Positions 9,230 through 18,090 of a DNA stretch of 64,000 bases are shown in pieces; the stretch's first letter is position 1, and the number at the start of each line of letters is the position of its first letter. The notes beneath the pieces were generated by a model. It ran no database searches, had not been told where the DNA came from, and saw only the letters and a program-made list of their open reading frames with translations. The position numbers and the translations under genes are program-made. The stretch is from GCA-020352575 sp964600365. GTDB lineage: Bacteria; Actinomycetota; Acidimicrobiia; Spongiisociales; JAENVV01. Location: positions 1 to 64,000 of the forward strand of contig CAZRJG010000002.1 of the NCBI GenBank assembly GCA_964600365.1, read 5' to 3'.

Positions 9230-9900
9230 CTGGTCGTGACCTCTTCCTCGTCCTCGTAGGAGCCGGTGACGAGGAACTGGACCTGCTGGGCGACGGAGAT
9301 CGCCCGGTCACCGATCCGCTCGTACGCGCGGGCCACCACCATCATCCGGGACGCCCACTCGAGCTTCTCGGGATCGTCCGCGCACTCCACCACGAGCTTG
9401 TACATGTCCCTGTTGAGCGCGTTCACCGGCTGGTCCATTTCGATGAGGGTGGGAGCGAGCCCCGAATTGCGGTGCGCAAAGGCCTCGAGCGCCAACCGGA
9501 GCATCGGCGCCACTCGGTCGCTCATGTCCTTGAGCTGCTGGTCGATCGCCCCGTGGTGGGGCATGCCCTCGGTGGCCAGGGTGATCCTGGCGATGTTGTT
9601 CGCCTGGTGCCCCACCCGATTGATCGAGTGGTTGCAGTTCATGAGGACCGACATGAGCCGCAGGTCGCTCGCCACCGGGGTCTGCAGCGCCATGGTCTCG
9701 AGCCAATGGCGCTCGAACTCGATGGCGGCCGCATCGAGCGCATCCATCGAATCAACCACCGCTTGGGCCTTCGGGGCTGCGTCCGAGAGCAGCGAGGCCG
9801 AGGCGGCTGCCACCGCCTCCTGCACCTGCTCGCCCATCTGGAGCAGCTTCTGCTCCATCGCTGCGAGGTCTTCGTGGAAATGCCGTCGGATGTCGGTCAT
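9226..9900 (-). CDS. phoU: PhoU phosphate-uptake regulator
   Basis: A 224-residue all-helical PhoU protein with the expected two-fold repeat. Visible family blocks are HFHEDLAAMEQKLLQMG at the N terminus, LRLMSVLMNCNHSINRVGHQANNI in the first half, and the closing RAYERIGDRAISVAQQV. PhoU links the Pst transporter to PhoR and restrains phosphate uptake. The start overlaps the pstB stop (TGATG), and the 3' end overlaps phoP by 4 bp. Confidence 0.93.
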   Translation of the reverse strand: MTDIRRHFHEDLAAMEQKLLQMGEQVQEAVAAASASLLSDAAPKAQAVVDSMDALDAAAIEFERHWLETMALQTPVASDLRLMSVLMNCNHSINRVGHQANNIARITLATEGMPHHGAIDQQLKDMSDRVAPMLRLALEAFAHRNSGLAPTLIEMDQPVNALNRDMYKLVVECADDPEKLEWASRMMVVARAYERIGDRAISVAQQVQFLVTGSYEDEEEVTTR

Positions 9901-10791
9901 CAGCCGAACCTCCCCGTGATGTAGTCCTCCGTCCGCTGGTCGGACGGGTTCGTGAAGATCCTGTCGGTGCGGTCGTACTCGACGAGTACACCCGTGCGCA
10001 TGTCGTCACGCACGTCAACGGTGAAGAATGCCGTGAGGTCACTCACGCGGGCCGCCTGCTGCATGTTGTGGGTGACCACCACGATCGTGTACCGCTTCTT
10101 CAGTTCCAGCATGAGCTCCTCGATCCGAAGCGTCGCGATCGGGTCGAGTGCGGACGCCGGCTCGTCCATGAGGATGACCTCCGGCCTCGTGGCGATCGCC
10201 CGGGCGATGCAGAGGCGCTGCTGCTGGCCACCCGACAGCGAGTTGCCACTCTCCTGGAGTTTGTCCTTCACCTCGTCCCACAAGGCGGCGCCGTGCAGGG
10301 ACTCCTAGACGAGGTCGTCCATGTTCCCCTTGAAGCCATTGATCTTCGCGCCCCAGAACGGCTCCGTGCCGAAGTCGTTGAAAAGCTCGATCATCGCGAA
10401 GACGCNNNNNNNNNNAGGACACGTTCTCGTAGATCGACTTGGGAAAGGGGTTCGGCTTCTGGAACACCATGCCGATGCGACGTCGCACCTCGACCGCGTC
10501 GATGTCGTGGTCGTAGATGTTCCGGTCGTGGAACATCACCTTCCCCGTCACCCGGGCCGTGGGGATGAGGTCATTCATCCGGTTGAAGGATCGAAGCACC
10601 GTCGATTTGCCACATCCGGACGGACCGATCAGGGCCGTGATCTTGTTGCGCTGGATCGGGAGGTTGCAGTCGCGCACCGCGAGGAAGTCCCCGTAGTGCA
10701 CGCTCATCCCCTCGGCCTCGAGGACTCGAGGGGTCTCCTCGAACGGAGTCCCGTCGGTCTCGTTGCGATCGAGTCTGATGCGGTCGGTCAC
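9900..10791 (-). CDS. pstB: PstB phosphate ABC transporter ATPase, interrupted by an assembly gap and an in-frame TAG
   Basis: Both halves are clearly PstB. The N-terminal half runs from GTG 10791 and has Walker A GPSGCGKST and MVFQKPNPFPKSIYENV. The C-terminal half has LSGGQQQRLCIARAIA, Walker B VILMDEPASALDP and the switch VVVTHNMQQA. Ten Ns (10406-10415) separate them, so the frame difference means nothing. In the frame of the second half, however, a TAG (10307-10305) stands where PstB has a Glu before SLRGAALWDEV. Between the gap and GAKINGFKGN there are about 17 codons without counterpart in the family. A misassembled junction is the simplest explanation; a true disruption cannot be excluded. 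Confidence 0.8.
10406..10415. other. Assembly gap (10 Ns)
   Basis: Ten consecutive undetermined bases fall within pstB. The fixed small size suggests a scaffolder placeholder rather than a measured length. Confidence 0.99.
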
Positions 10792-10793
10792 GG

Positions 10794-12203
10794 CTAGGCC
10801 TTCCTCGAGTAGCGGTTGCGCAAGAAGATCGCGGTGGCGTTCAGGGCGAAGAGCAGGATGAGGAGCACGATGATCGCCGCCGCCGCGATGTTGCGGAACT
10901 CGTCCTGCGGACGCGAGGTCCACTGGTAGATCTGGATCGGGAGGACCGTGAACTTCGAGAACGGTCCGTCCGGGTCGAAGGTGATTGCGGTCGAGGCACC
11001 GACCACTACGAGTGGAGCGGTCTCACCGAGCGCCCGGGCCAGGGCGAGGATCGCCCCGGTGAGGATGCCGGGGAGCGCATTGGGGAGCACGTGGGTCCGC
11101 ACGGTCTGCCACTTCGTCGCGCCGAGCCCGAAACTCGCCTCGCGGAGCGACCTCGGCACCGCCCTGATCGCCTCCTGGGCGTTGATGATGATGAGCGGGA
11201 GGACGAGGAGTCCGAGGGTGAGACCAGCGGAGATGATCGTCCGGCCATTCAGCGTCTCGTCGACGGGGCCCGACGCGAGGAAGGCACCCGACGTGAACGC
11301 GACCATCAACCGGACGAAGATCGCCAGGCCGAGCATGCCGTAGATGATCGACGGGACGCCCGCGAGGTTGTTGATGTTCGTCTGGATCATCCTGTTGATC
11401 CGCGTCGGCTTCGCATACTCCTCGAGGTACACCGCCGCGCCCACGCCCACGGGGAGCGCGAAGACGACGGTGATGAACACCACCCAGAGGGAGCCGAGGA
11501 TGGCCGTGCGCACGCCGGCGATCTCCGGCTGAGGCGACTGTGGTCGCTGGAGGAAGCTCTTCGAGAGCCACGAGCGGAACTCCAGTTCCGCGTCCCGGTA
11601 CTCGTCGACCTCACCGGCCTGTCCCGCTGCGGCACGACGCTTCTCGTTGAGTTCGACGAGCCGCTCCTCGACCTGGTCGCGGAGCATCACCGACTGCCAA
11701 AGGGTGTAGGTCTCCTCGACGTCCGGCGAGACAACCCTCTCGAGCACGAGGGCGTAGACGTCGCCCTGGTTCCGCGGTCTCATGTCGCATCCCGGGAAGG
11801 GCTCGGTGGAGGCGCACCGTTGGTCCCAGGAGCCCTGCGGCTCCCACACGAGCGCGTCCTCGAGGAATCGCTGCTCGCGCTCGTACCGTCGGCCGACGTT
11901 CGTGGAGAGCGCGTCCTGGAGGATCTCGATGAGATCCTCCTTCGGCGCATTCCCGAGGTCCTCGAGGCCGTACTGCTGGGCGAGTTCGCCCTCGGACACC
12001 TCGACCACGACCGCAGCGAGCCCGAAGGAGTCGTTGATGATCGTGAACAAGAGCGTGAGCAGGGCGATGACCGCGACGAACAGCGAGCACAGGAAGCTCC
12101 ATCGGAACCACGCGGCCCGACGCTTGCGCTTGGCCACCGCTGCCTGGAGCGCGTCGCCCTCGGGGTAGTCCGGCGGGGGCCGGCTCGGCGCGTCGACACT
12201 CAT
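10794..12203 (-). CDS. pstA: PstA phosphate ABC transporter permease with large extracytoplasmic insertion
   Basis: A 469-residue permease, against about 290 for typical PstA. After TM1 (about residues 31-57) comes a hydrophilic insert of some 170 residues (58-229), with Cys130 and Cys139 and an amphipathic helical tail; the normal permease core then resumes (VRTAILGSLWVVFITVVFAL and the ATPase-contact loop). Long PstA forms with an N-terminal extra domain (DUF3333 type) are known, and this may be one. The 5' end overlaps pstC by 4 bp and pstB starts 2 bp after its stop. Confidence 0.88.
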   Translation of the reverse strand: MSVDAPSRPPPDYPEGDALQAAVAKRKRRAAWFRWSFLCSLFVAVIALLTLLFTIINDSFGLAAVVVEVSEGELAQQYGLEDLGNAPKEDLIEILQDALSTNVGRRYEREQRFLEDALVWEPQGSWDQRCASTEPFPGCDMRPRNQGDVYALVLERVVSPDVEETYTLWQSVMLRDQVEERLVELNEKRRAAAGQAGEVDEYRDAELEFRSWLSKSFLQRPQSPQPEIAGVRTAILGSLWVVFITVVFALPVGVGAAVYLEEYAKPTRINRMIQTNINNLAGVPSIIYGMLGLAIFVRLMVAFTSGAFLASGPVDETLNGRTIISAGLTLGLLVLPLIIINAQEAIRAVPRSLREASFGLGATKWQTVRTHVLPNALPGILTGAILALARALGETAPLVVVGASTAITFDPDGPFSKFTVLPIQIYQWTSRPQDEFRNIAAAAIIVLLILLFALNATAIFLRNRYSRKA

Positions 12204-13150
12204 TCGTACTCCTCCCTGAAGCGCTCGACGAACCTGCGGGCGAGCAGGTTGAGGCCGAGGGTGAGCAGGAAGAGGACGAGGCCGATCGCGAAGATGGAGT
12301 CGTAGTCGATGGAGTTGTAGGAGAGGTCACCGCCGGAGATCCGGACGATGTGGCCCGTCATGGTCTCCGCCGCGACGAAGGGGTTGAGCACGAAGCCGAT
12401 GCCGTCATCGGCGAGGTCGAAGTTCTTCGGACCCGCGCCCGCGGCGATGGCAACGATCATCGTCTCCCCGATCGCCCGGGAAATGGCCACGACGAACGCG
12501 GCGGTGATCCCGGACAGCGCGGCGGGCACGACCACGAAGAGGCTCGTCTCGAGCCGGGTCGCGCCGATCCCATAGGACGCCTGACGGAGCGCGTCGGGTA
12601 CCGCGTGGAGTGCGTCCTCGGCCATGGAACTCACGAGGGGGATGATGAGGATCCCGACGACGATGCCGGCCGAGGCGGTGTTGAAGATCTCGACGTTCCC
12701 GACCCCGAAGATGCTTCGGAGAAGGGGCGTCATGAACGTGAGGGCGAAGTAGCCGTAGACCACGGTGGGGATCCCGGCGAGCACCTCGAGGACCGGCTTC
12801 AGCGTCGACCGCGCCCGCTGGGTCGCGTACTCGGAGAGGTAGATGGCGGCGGCGAGGCCGAGGGGGAGCGCCACGAGCATGGCGATGCCCGCGGTGTAGA
12901 AGGTCGCGATGACGAGCGGCCAGATGCCGAACTCGCCCACGGCCGGCTGCCAATTGGTCTTGGTCCAGAAGTCGGTGAGCGTGACCTCGGGGAACTGGAA
13001 GAAGAGGAGCGCCTCGCGCCCGAGGACGACGACGATGCCCACGGTCGTCGCGATCGAGATGGCCGCACACACGAACAGCACCACTCGGATCAGCGTGTCC
13101 ATCGGACGCGCCCGCTTGGTGAGATCCACCTTCTGTTCCTCCATGGTCAT
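12200..13150 (-). CDS. pstC: PstC phosphate ABC transporter permease
   Basis: A 316-residue membrane protein with about six hydrophobic segments and the PstC blocks PLGLAAAIYLSEYA, LEVLAGIPTVVYGYFAL and ISRAIGETMIVAIAAG. Start chosen at ATG 13150 (MTMEEQKVDL), because the longer open frame from GTG 13204 reads through a large hairpin. It pairs with PstA to form the phosphate channel. It overlaps pstA by 4 bp. Confidence 0.9.
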   Translation of the reverse strand: MTMEEQKVDLTKRARPMDTLIRVVLFVCAAISIATTVGIVVVLGREALLFFQFPEVTLTDFWTKTNWQPAVGEFGIWPLVIATFYTAGIAMLVALPLGLAAAIYLSEYATQRARSTLKPVLEVLAGIPTVVYGYFALTFMTPLLRSIFGVGNVEIFNTASAGIVVGILIIPLVSSMAEDALHAVPDALRQASYGIGATRLETSLFVVVPAALSGITAAFVVAISRAIGETMIVAIAAGAGPKNFDLADDGIGFVLNPFVAAETMTGHIVRISGGDLSYNSIDYDSIFAIGLVLFLLTLGLNLLARRFVERFREEYE

Positions 13151-13174
13151 CGGCGCCCCGAACGGTATCGAACG

Positions 13175-13209
13175 AATGGGTGGGGTCGCCAACGGCCACC
13201 CCACCCATT
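13175..13209 (-). promoter_or_regulatory. Large hairpin between pstS and pstC
   Basis: A 12-bp perfect stem (13175-13186 with 13198-13209), continued by a few inner pairs, lies between the binding-protein stop and the permease start. It mirrors the hairpins after aapJ and may raise PstS output relative to the permeases. Confidence 0.55.
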
Positions 13210-13225
13210 CCGGACAGTCCTTCGC

Positions 13226-14272
13226 TCAGCCCTGGGCGTCGAGCCACGCCTGACGGGCGGCGTCGAGGGCGGCGTCGTTCGCCGGGAAGTAGCCGACCTC
13301 ACCGATCTCCTCGTTCACGTAGGAGAGCACGAAGTTGATGAAGGCGGCGACCTGCGGCTTGTCCTGCATGATCGATGCCGTGGTGTACATGAACAGCGGG
13401 CGGGCGAGCGGGTACTCGTTCGCATCCACCGTGAGGGCGTTCGCCTCCACGCCCTCGATCGAGAGCACGTGGAGCGCATCCTCGTTCTCGACGTAGTACG
13501 CGAAGCCGAAGTACCCGATCGCACACGGGGTCGAGGTGTCGCCCTCGGTGCAGCCGTCGCCCGACACGCCCTGCACGAGCACGTTGTCGTCCTCGGAGAG
13601 TTGGAGGCTGTCGGCCGAGAGGATCGGCGCCTCGTCCTCGTCGAAGACCTCCTCGACGAAGTAGTCGAAGGTACCCGAGTCCGTGCCCGGCGAGAACCGG
13701 AGGATCGGGTGCGCGGGGAACGACGGGTCGACGTCGGCCCACGTCTGGGCCGTGGAGAAGGCCAGGGCGAGCTGTTCCTCGGTGAGGTTCTCGACGAAGT
13801 AGTTCGACGGCGAGACCGTCACGGCGAGGGCGTCGGTGCCCACGCGGATCTCGATGGGGGTACGACCGATCGACTCGCATGACTCCACCTCCGACTCCTT
13901 GATCGGGCGGGAGGCGTTGGAGATGTCGGTCTCGCCGGCCTCGCAGAAGCGCTCGAAGCCACCACCGGAGCCGATGGAGTCGATCGTCATGTTGCCGGAG
14001 TAGCCCTCGTCCTCGAACCGGGCGAGCATCGCTTCGGCGAGCGGGAACACGGTCGACGAACCGGCCGCGACGATGTCGCCGGTCACGTCGAGCGGGTCGA
14101 CGAGCGGAAGGCCTCCGACGCCCTCCGGGCCGGCCGTGGGCTCAGTGTCGGCGGTCGCAGCGGGAGTATCGGTTGCGGTGGACGCCCCGGTGTCCTTCGG
14201 TCCGGACGCGCACGCCGTCAGCACCATCAGGAGTGCCGAGAGCAGCGCCAAGAGCTGCAGGGAACGCTTCAT
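13226..14272 (-). CDS. pstS: PstS phosphate-binding lipoprotein
   Basis: A 348-residue periplasmic-type binding protein. It has a lipoprotein signal MKRSLQLLALLSALLMVLTACASG (Cys at residue 21 in the lipobox), a Thr/Ala linker, then the phosphate-site blocks AAGSSTVFPLAEAM, DSIGSGGGFERFCEG-like and ISNASRPIKESE. The start is the ATG at 14272, preceded by AGGAG at the right spacing; the longer frame upstream is non-coding and contains the PHO box. It is the first gene of pstSCAB-phoUPR and captures phosphate for the PstCAB channel. Confidence 0.92.
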   Translation of the reverse strand: MKRSLQLLALLSALLMVLTACASGPKDTGASTATDTPAATADTEPTAGPEGVGGLPLVDPLDVTGDIVAAGSSTVFPLAEAMLARFEDEGYSGNMTIDSIGSGGGFERFCEAGETDISNASRPIKESEVESCESIGRTPIEIRVGTDALAVTVSPSNYFVENLTEEQLALAFSTAQTWADVDPSFPAHPILRFSPGTDSGTFDYFVEEVFDEDEAPILSADSLQLSEDDNVLVQGVSGDGCTEGDTSTPCAIGYFGFAYYVENEDALHVLSIEGVEANALTVDANEYPLARPLFMYTTASIMQDKPQVAAFINFVLSYVNEEIGEVGYFPANDAALDAARQAWLDAQG

Positions 14273-14374
14273 GATCTCCTCAATCACTGGGTTGCGGGGC
14301 ACGAGCGGGATGAACCCTGGCCCCATGCCACGCGGCAACGTAGGAGGCCCGTCTGACCGCGACGGGACGACGAA

Positions 14375-14391
14375 GTGAACGAGAGGTGAAC
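14375..14391 (-). promoter_or_regulatory. PHO box (PhoP-binding direct repeat) upstream of pstS
   Basis: On the minus strand GTTCAC occurs twice exactly 11 nt apart (14391-14386 and 14380-14375), about 100 bp upstream of the pstS start. This matches the 11-nt direct-repeat PHO box of actinobacterial PhoP, and phoP lies in the same operon. Confidence 0.65.
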
Positions 14392-14432
14392 GTTTGTGGG
14401 AGGTGTTCGGCCGTTCCAGCCAGCGACGCCCT

Positions 14433-15635
14433 TCAGACGGTGAGTCGACCGTCCTGCCAGACGTGCTCGATGTGGCCCTTGAGGCCACCGAAGTCACGCG
14501 GGTCGCCGTTCACGATCACGAAGTCGGCGAGTTTGCCCGGCTCGAGGCTCCCGATCTCATGGTCCAGGCCGAGGAGCTCGGCGGCGACGATCGTCGTGGA
14601 CCGCAGCACCTCCGCCTTCGACATCCCCAACTCGTGCATGACCTCGAGCTCCTCGAGGTTGTCACCGTGCGGCGTCACGCCCGAGTCGGTGCCCATGGCG
14701 ATCTTCACGCCCGCCTGCACCGCCTTGCGGAACGACGCCCGATGGGCCTCTTCGACCTCCTCGGCCTTGCGGAGGGAGGACTCGGCGATCTGGACGCCCG
14801 CGGCGGCGGCCTTCCGCACGCCGGTCGGGGCGATGAGTGTCGGAACGAGGTACGTGCCCTTCTCCAACATCATCTCGATCGCCTCGTCGTCGAGGTAGAT
14901 CCCGTGCTCGATCGACGTGATGCCGGCGCGGATGGCGTTCTTGATCCCCTCCGTCGCCTGGGCGTGGGCCATCACCGGCTTGCCCTGGTTCGACGCCTCC
15001 TTCACGAGCATGGCGAGTTCGTCGTCGTCGAAGTGGGCGTGTCGGGGGTCATCGTTCGGGGAGAGCACGCCGCCGGAGGTGGCCACCTTGATGACATCGG
15101 CACCGGCTCGCAGCATCTCGCGGACCTTCACCCGCATGTGCTCCGGACCGTCCACGATGTTGTCGGGGACCCCCGGGTACGAGGTGAAGAGGCGGAAGTG
15201 CCCGCCGGAGGGCATCCAGCCATCCCCATGGCCGCCGGTCTGGGAGAGCATCGCGATGGCGATCTGGAGCCGAGGGCCGCGCACGACGCCATCGGCGACG
15301 GCCTGGCGCACCCCGGCGTCGGCGCCACCGGCGTCGCGGACAGTCGTGATACCGGTCTCCAGCGTGCGCCGCATCGCGTCCATCGCCGCGTAGAAGCGGT
15401 ACGAGAACGGGGTGTGCATCTGCTTCATGAAGTCCAGGTGGCTGAACATCACATGGACGTGGGCATCGATGAGTCCCGGGAGGATGAAGCGGTCCGTGCA
15501 ATCGATGACCTCATCGGCGTCGAGGTCCTTGCCGACCTCGACGATCCGGTTGTTGGCGATGACGAGGTCCGCCTCCTCGAACCCACCGGTCGTGGCGTCG
15601 AAGAGCGTGGCGTTGGTGAAGGCGATGCGGGTCAT
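14433..15635 (-). CDS. Metal-dependent amidohydrolase (imidazolonepropionase/prolidase-like)
   Basis: A 400-residue amidohydrolase-superfamily enzyme. A short N-terminal strand domain leads to the metal site DAHVHV (about residue 57), then ADVIKVATSGG (candidate carboxylated Lys), MAHAQA and TSIEHG (metal His residues) and AMGTDSG (catalytic Asp). This pattern fits the binuclear Xaa-Pro dipeptidase/imidazolonepropionase-like group that hydrolyses cyclic or peptide amides. The start follows a TAGCCT hexamer by 8 nt. The substrate is unknown; neighbours do not help. Confidence 0.85.
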   Translation of the reverse strand: MTRIAFTNATLFDATTGGFEEADLVIANNRIVEVGKDLDADEVIDCTDRFILPGLIDAHVHVMFSHLDFMKQMHTPFSYRFYAAMDAMRRTLETGITTVRDAGGADAGVRQAVADGVVRGPRLQIAIAMLSQTGGHGDGWMPSGGHFRLFTSYPGVPDNIVDGPEHMRVKVREMLRAGADVIKVATSGGVLSPNDDPRHAHFDDDELAMLVKEASNQGKPVMAHAQATEGIKNAIRAGITSIEHGIYLDDEAIEMMLEKGTYLVPTLIAPTGVRKAAAAGVQIAESSLRKAEEVEEAHRASFRKAVQAGVKIAMGTDSGVTPHGDNLEELEVMHELGMSKAEVLRSTTIVAAELLGLDHEIGSLEPGKLADFVIVNGDPRDFGGLKGHIEHVWQDGRLTV

Positions 15636-15643
15636 GGTTCGCG

Positions 15644-15649
15644 AGGCTA
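15644..15649 (-). promoter_or_regulatory. -10 hexamer, leaderless amidohydrolase gene
   Basis: TAGCCT on the minus strand ends 8 nt before the ATG at 15635. Confidence 0.4.
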
Positions 15650-15705
15650 CTCCGCGATGCCCGCTGCCCCGCCAGGGGGTTCGGTCGTCGGGGGCGGACC
15701 CGATC

Positions 15706-16608
15706 TCAGTCGAGCACCCGGATCGCCCAGCGGGCCAACTCGTTGATGGCCCGGCGGGATTCGGGCATCAACGGGGCGAGCATGTGCCACACGTGGAACA
15801 TGCCGGGCCACACCCGGAGGGAGACGTCGACCCCGGCGTCCTCTGCCCGGCCTGCGAAACGGCTCGAGTCAGAGAGGAGGATCTCCTCGTCCCCCACCTG
15901 GAGGAGCAGCGGCGGGAGGCCTTCGAGCTCCGCGTAGAGCGGGGAGATCCACGGATGCTCGGCCGGGTGGTCCGGGTGGTAGTAGTCGGCGATCTCAGGC
16001 ATGCGGTCGGGATCGAGCATGAGCTCGACGTCGCGGTTCGCCTCGAGTGAGGGGCCCGTGGCTGCGAGGTCGGTCCACGGCGAGATGCCCGCGATGCCCG
16101 CAGGCATCGGAAGGTCCTCGTCACGAAGGCGCACGCCCAGTGCAAGGGCGAGGCCGCCGCCGGCGGAGTCGCCCACGATGAGGAGGGATCCCGGATCGTG
16201 GCGGTCGAGGAGGGCGCGGTACACCGTAAGGGCGTCATCGATCGCGGCCGGGAAGGGATACTCGGGGGCGAGGCGGTACTCGGCGAGCAGGGCCTCGGCG
16301 CCGATGGCGTGCGCCACGTGCGCAGCAAGCCCACGGTGGGAGACGCGCGACCCGAGCATGTAGGCGCCGCCATGCAGGTAGAGAATGCACTGCGAGGCGT
16401 CGGCCGTCGTGGGGATGATCCGCTCGCAGGGAACCCCTGCGGTGGGTTCATCGATGAACCGGGCGCCCGGTGGGGGGATCATGCGACCGCAGATCCCATC
16501 GAGCGCTGCCCTCGCGGCGACGAGCGCATCCTCGTCGTGGCCGTCGTTGGGACGGCGAGCCATACGGGCCCGCACGAAGGGCTTCACGGCCGCGGCGACG
16601 AATGACAT
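15706..16608 (-). CDS. Alpha/beta hydrolase of the hormone-sensitive-lipase family
   Basis: A 300-residue carboxylesterase-like enzyme. The oxyanion-hole motif LYLHGGAYMLGS (about residue 77), the nucleophile elbow VGDSAGGGLAL with Ser, then a late Asp (LLQVGDEEILLSDS) and His (WPGMFHVWHML) complete the HSL/bacterial family IV triad. It starts 2 bp after the guaB stop, so it may be co-transcribed with guaB. It likely acts on short-chain esters in the cytoplasm; the natural substrate is unknown. Confidence 0.87.
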   Translation of the reverse strand: MSFVAAAVKPFVRARMARRPNDGHDEDALVAARAALDGICGRMIPPPGARFIDEPTAGVPCERIIPTTADASQCILYLHGGAYMLGSRVSHRGLAAHVAHAIGAEALLAEYRLAPEYPFPAAIDDALTVYRALLDRHDPGSLLIVGDSAGGGLALALGVRLRDEDLPMPAGIAGISPWTDLAATGPSLEANRDVELMLDPDRMPEIADYYHPDHPAEHPWISPLYAELEGLPPLLLQVGDEEILLSDSSRFAGRAEDAGVDVSLRVWPGMFHVWHMLAPLMPESRRAINELARWAIRVLD

Positions 16609-16610
16609 CT

Positions 16611-18065
16611 CTACCTCGTGCGGTAGTTCGGTGCTTCCTTGGTGATCTGCACGTCGTGGGGGTGCGACTCGATCAGGCTCGCCTGCGTGATCCGCTTGAA
16701 ACGCACATCGCGCTGGAGGGTCTCGACATCGGGGGCACCGCAGTAGCCCATCGCCGAGCGGAGGCCACCCACCATCTGGAACACGACGTCGCCCAAGCCA
16801 CCCTTGTAGGGCACCACCCCTTCGATCCCCTCGGGCACGAGCTTCTTGGCGTCCTCCTGGAAGTACCGATCGGCTGAACCACCGGCCATCGCTCCGAGGC
16901 TCCCCATCCCGCGGTACGTCTTGTAGCGGCGTCCGTCCCGGAGGATCTCCTCACCCGGCGACTCCGTGGTGCCGGCGAGCATGGAGCCAACCATGACCGT
17001 CGACGCCCCGGCGACGAGTGCCTTGGGCACGTCCCCGGTCTGCTTGATGCCACCGTCGCCGATCGCCGGCACACCCTTCTCCATGGAGGCCGCGGAGGCC
17101 TCCATGATCGCGGTGAGTTGGGGCATGCCCACACCCGTGACCACGCGGGTGGTGCAGATCGAACCGGGGCCGATCCCGATCTTCACGGCGTCGGCACCGC
17201 GCTCGATGAGGTCGAGGGCGCCACCGCGGGTGGCGACGTTCCCTCCCACGACATCCACGTCAAAGGCCTCCTTGACCTGGGCGACGGCGTCGAGGATCCC
17301 CTCACTGTGGCCGTGGGCCGAATCCACCACGAGTGCGTCGACACCGACCTCCACCAGGGCCCCGGCGCGCTCCATGAGGTCAGGCCCAGCCCCTACCGCG
17401 GCCGCCACGCGGAGCCGGCCGAGTTGGTCCTTTGTCGCGTCGGGATAGTCGAGGCGCTTCTGGAGGTCCTTGATCGTGATGAGGCCGCTGAGCCGGAACT
17501 TGTCGTCGACGACGAGGAGCTTCTCGACCCGGTGCTCGCGGAGCAGCTCCTTCGCCTCCTCGAGGGTCGTGCCTACGGGGACCGTGATGAGGCCCTGCGA
17601 CGTCATGCGGGACTCGATGGATTGGGTGAAGTCCGTCTCGAACCGGATGTCGCGGTTGGTGAGGATGCCGACGAGGGTTCCGTCCTGCTTCACCACGGGC
17701 ACGCCGCTGATCTTGTGGGACGCCATGAGGTCCTCGGCGTCCTGCAGGGTGGCGCCGGGGTGGAGGGTGATCGGGTCGACGATCATCCCCGACTCGGATC
17801 GCTTCACCTTGCGCACCATGTCGGCCTGGGCCTCCACGGACATCTTCTTGTGCACGACACCGATGCCACCGAGCCGGGCGATGGCGATCGCCATCTTCGT
17901 CTCCGTCACGGTGTCCATCGCCGCAGTGACCACGGGGATCTGGAGCTCGATCGACCTCGAGAACCGGGTAGCGGTGGAGACGTCCCTGGGCAGGACAGAC
18001 GACCTGCGGGGAATGAGAAGCACATCATCGAATGCGAGGGCATCGCCCACGACTTTGTCTGCCAT
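16611..18065 (-). CDS. guaB: Inosine-5'-monophosphate dehydrogenase
   Basis: A 484-residue IMPDH, the NAD-dependent step committing IMP to GMP synthesis. The TIM barrel opens with ALAFDDVLLIPRRSSVLP. Two CBS domains are inserted (about residues 95-210), and the catalytic loop GIGPGSICTTR carries the active Cys; the flap and C-terminal EGVVPYKG region are intact. Start at ATG 18065 matches the family length and lies 6 nt after a TACCCT hexamer; an open frame reaching 18584 runs through the TetR gene and is spurious. Confidence 0.96.
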   Translation of the reverse strand: MADKVVGDALAFDDVLLIPRRSSVLPRDVSTATRFSRSIELQIPVVTAAMDTVTETKMAIAIARLGGIGVVHKKMSVEAQADMVRKVKRSESGMIVDPITLHPGATLQDAEDLMASHKISGVPVVKQDGTLVGILTNRDIRFETDFTQSIESRMTSQGLITVPVGTTLEEAKELLREHRVEKLLVVDDKFRLSGLITIKDLQKRLDYPDATKDQLGRLRVAAAVGAGPDLMERAGALVEVGVDALVVDSAHGHSEGILDAVAQVKEAFDVDVVGGNVATRGGALDLIERGADAVKIGIGPGSICTTRVVTGVGMPQLTAIMEASAASMEKGVPAIGDGGIKQTGDVPKALVAGASTVMVGSMLAGTTESPGEEILRDGRRYKTYRGMGSLGAMAGGSADRYFQEDAKKLVPEGIEGVVPYKGGLGDVVFQMVGGLRSAMGYCGAPDVETLQRDVRFKRITQASLIESHPHDVQITKEAPNYRTR

Positions 18066-18071
18066 GGGGGG

Positions 18072-18077
18072 AGGGTA
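18072..18077 (-). promoter_or_regulatory. -10 hexamer, leaderless guaB
   Basis: TACCCT on the minus strand ends 6 nt before the guaB ATG. Confidence 0.4.
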
Positions 18078-18090
18078 GTGCTGGCCGCGG

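Noticed and set aside
10039..10791. A frameshift in pstB
   Set aside because: The frame change spans ten Ns of unknown true length, so it is not evidence of a shift; only the TAG and extra codons are retained as oddities.
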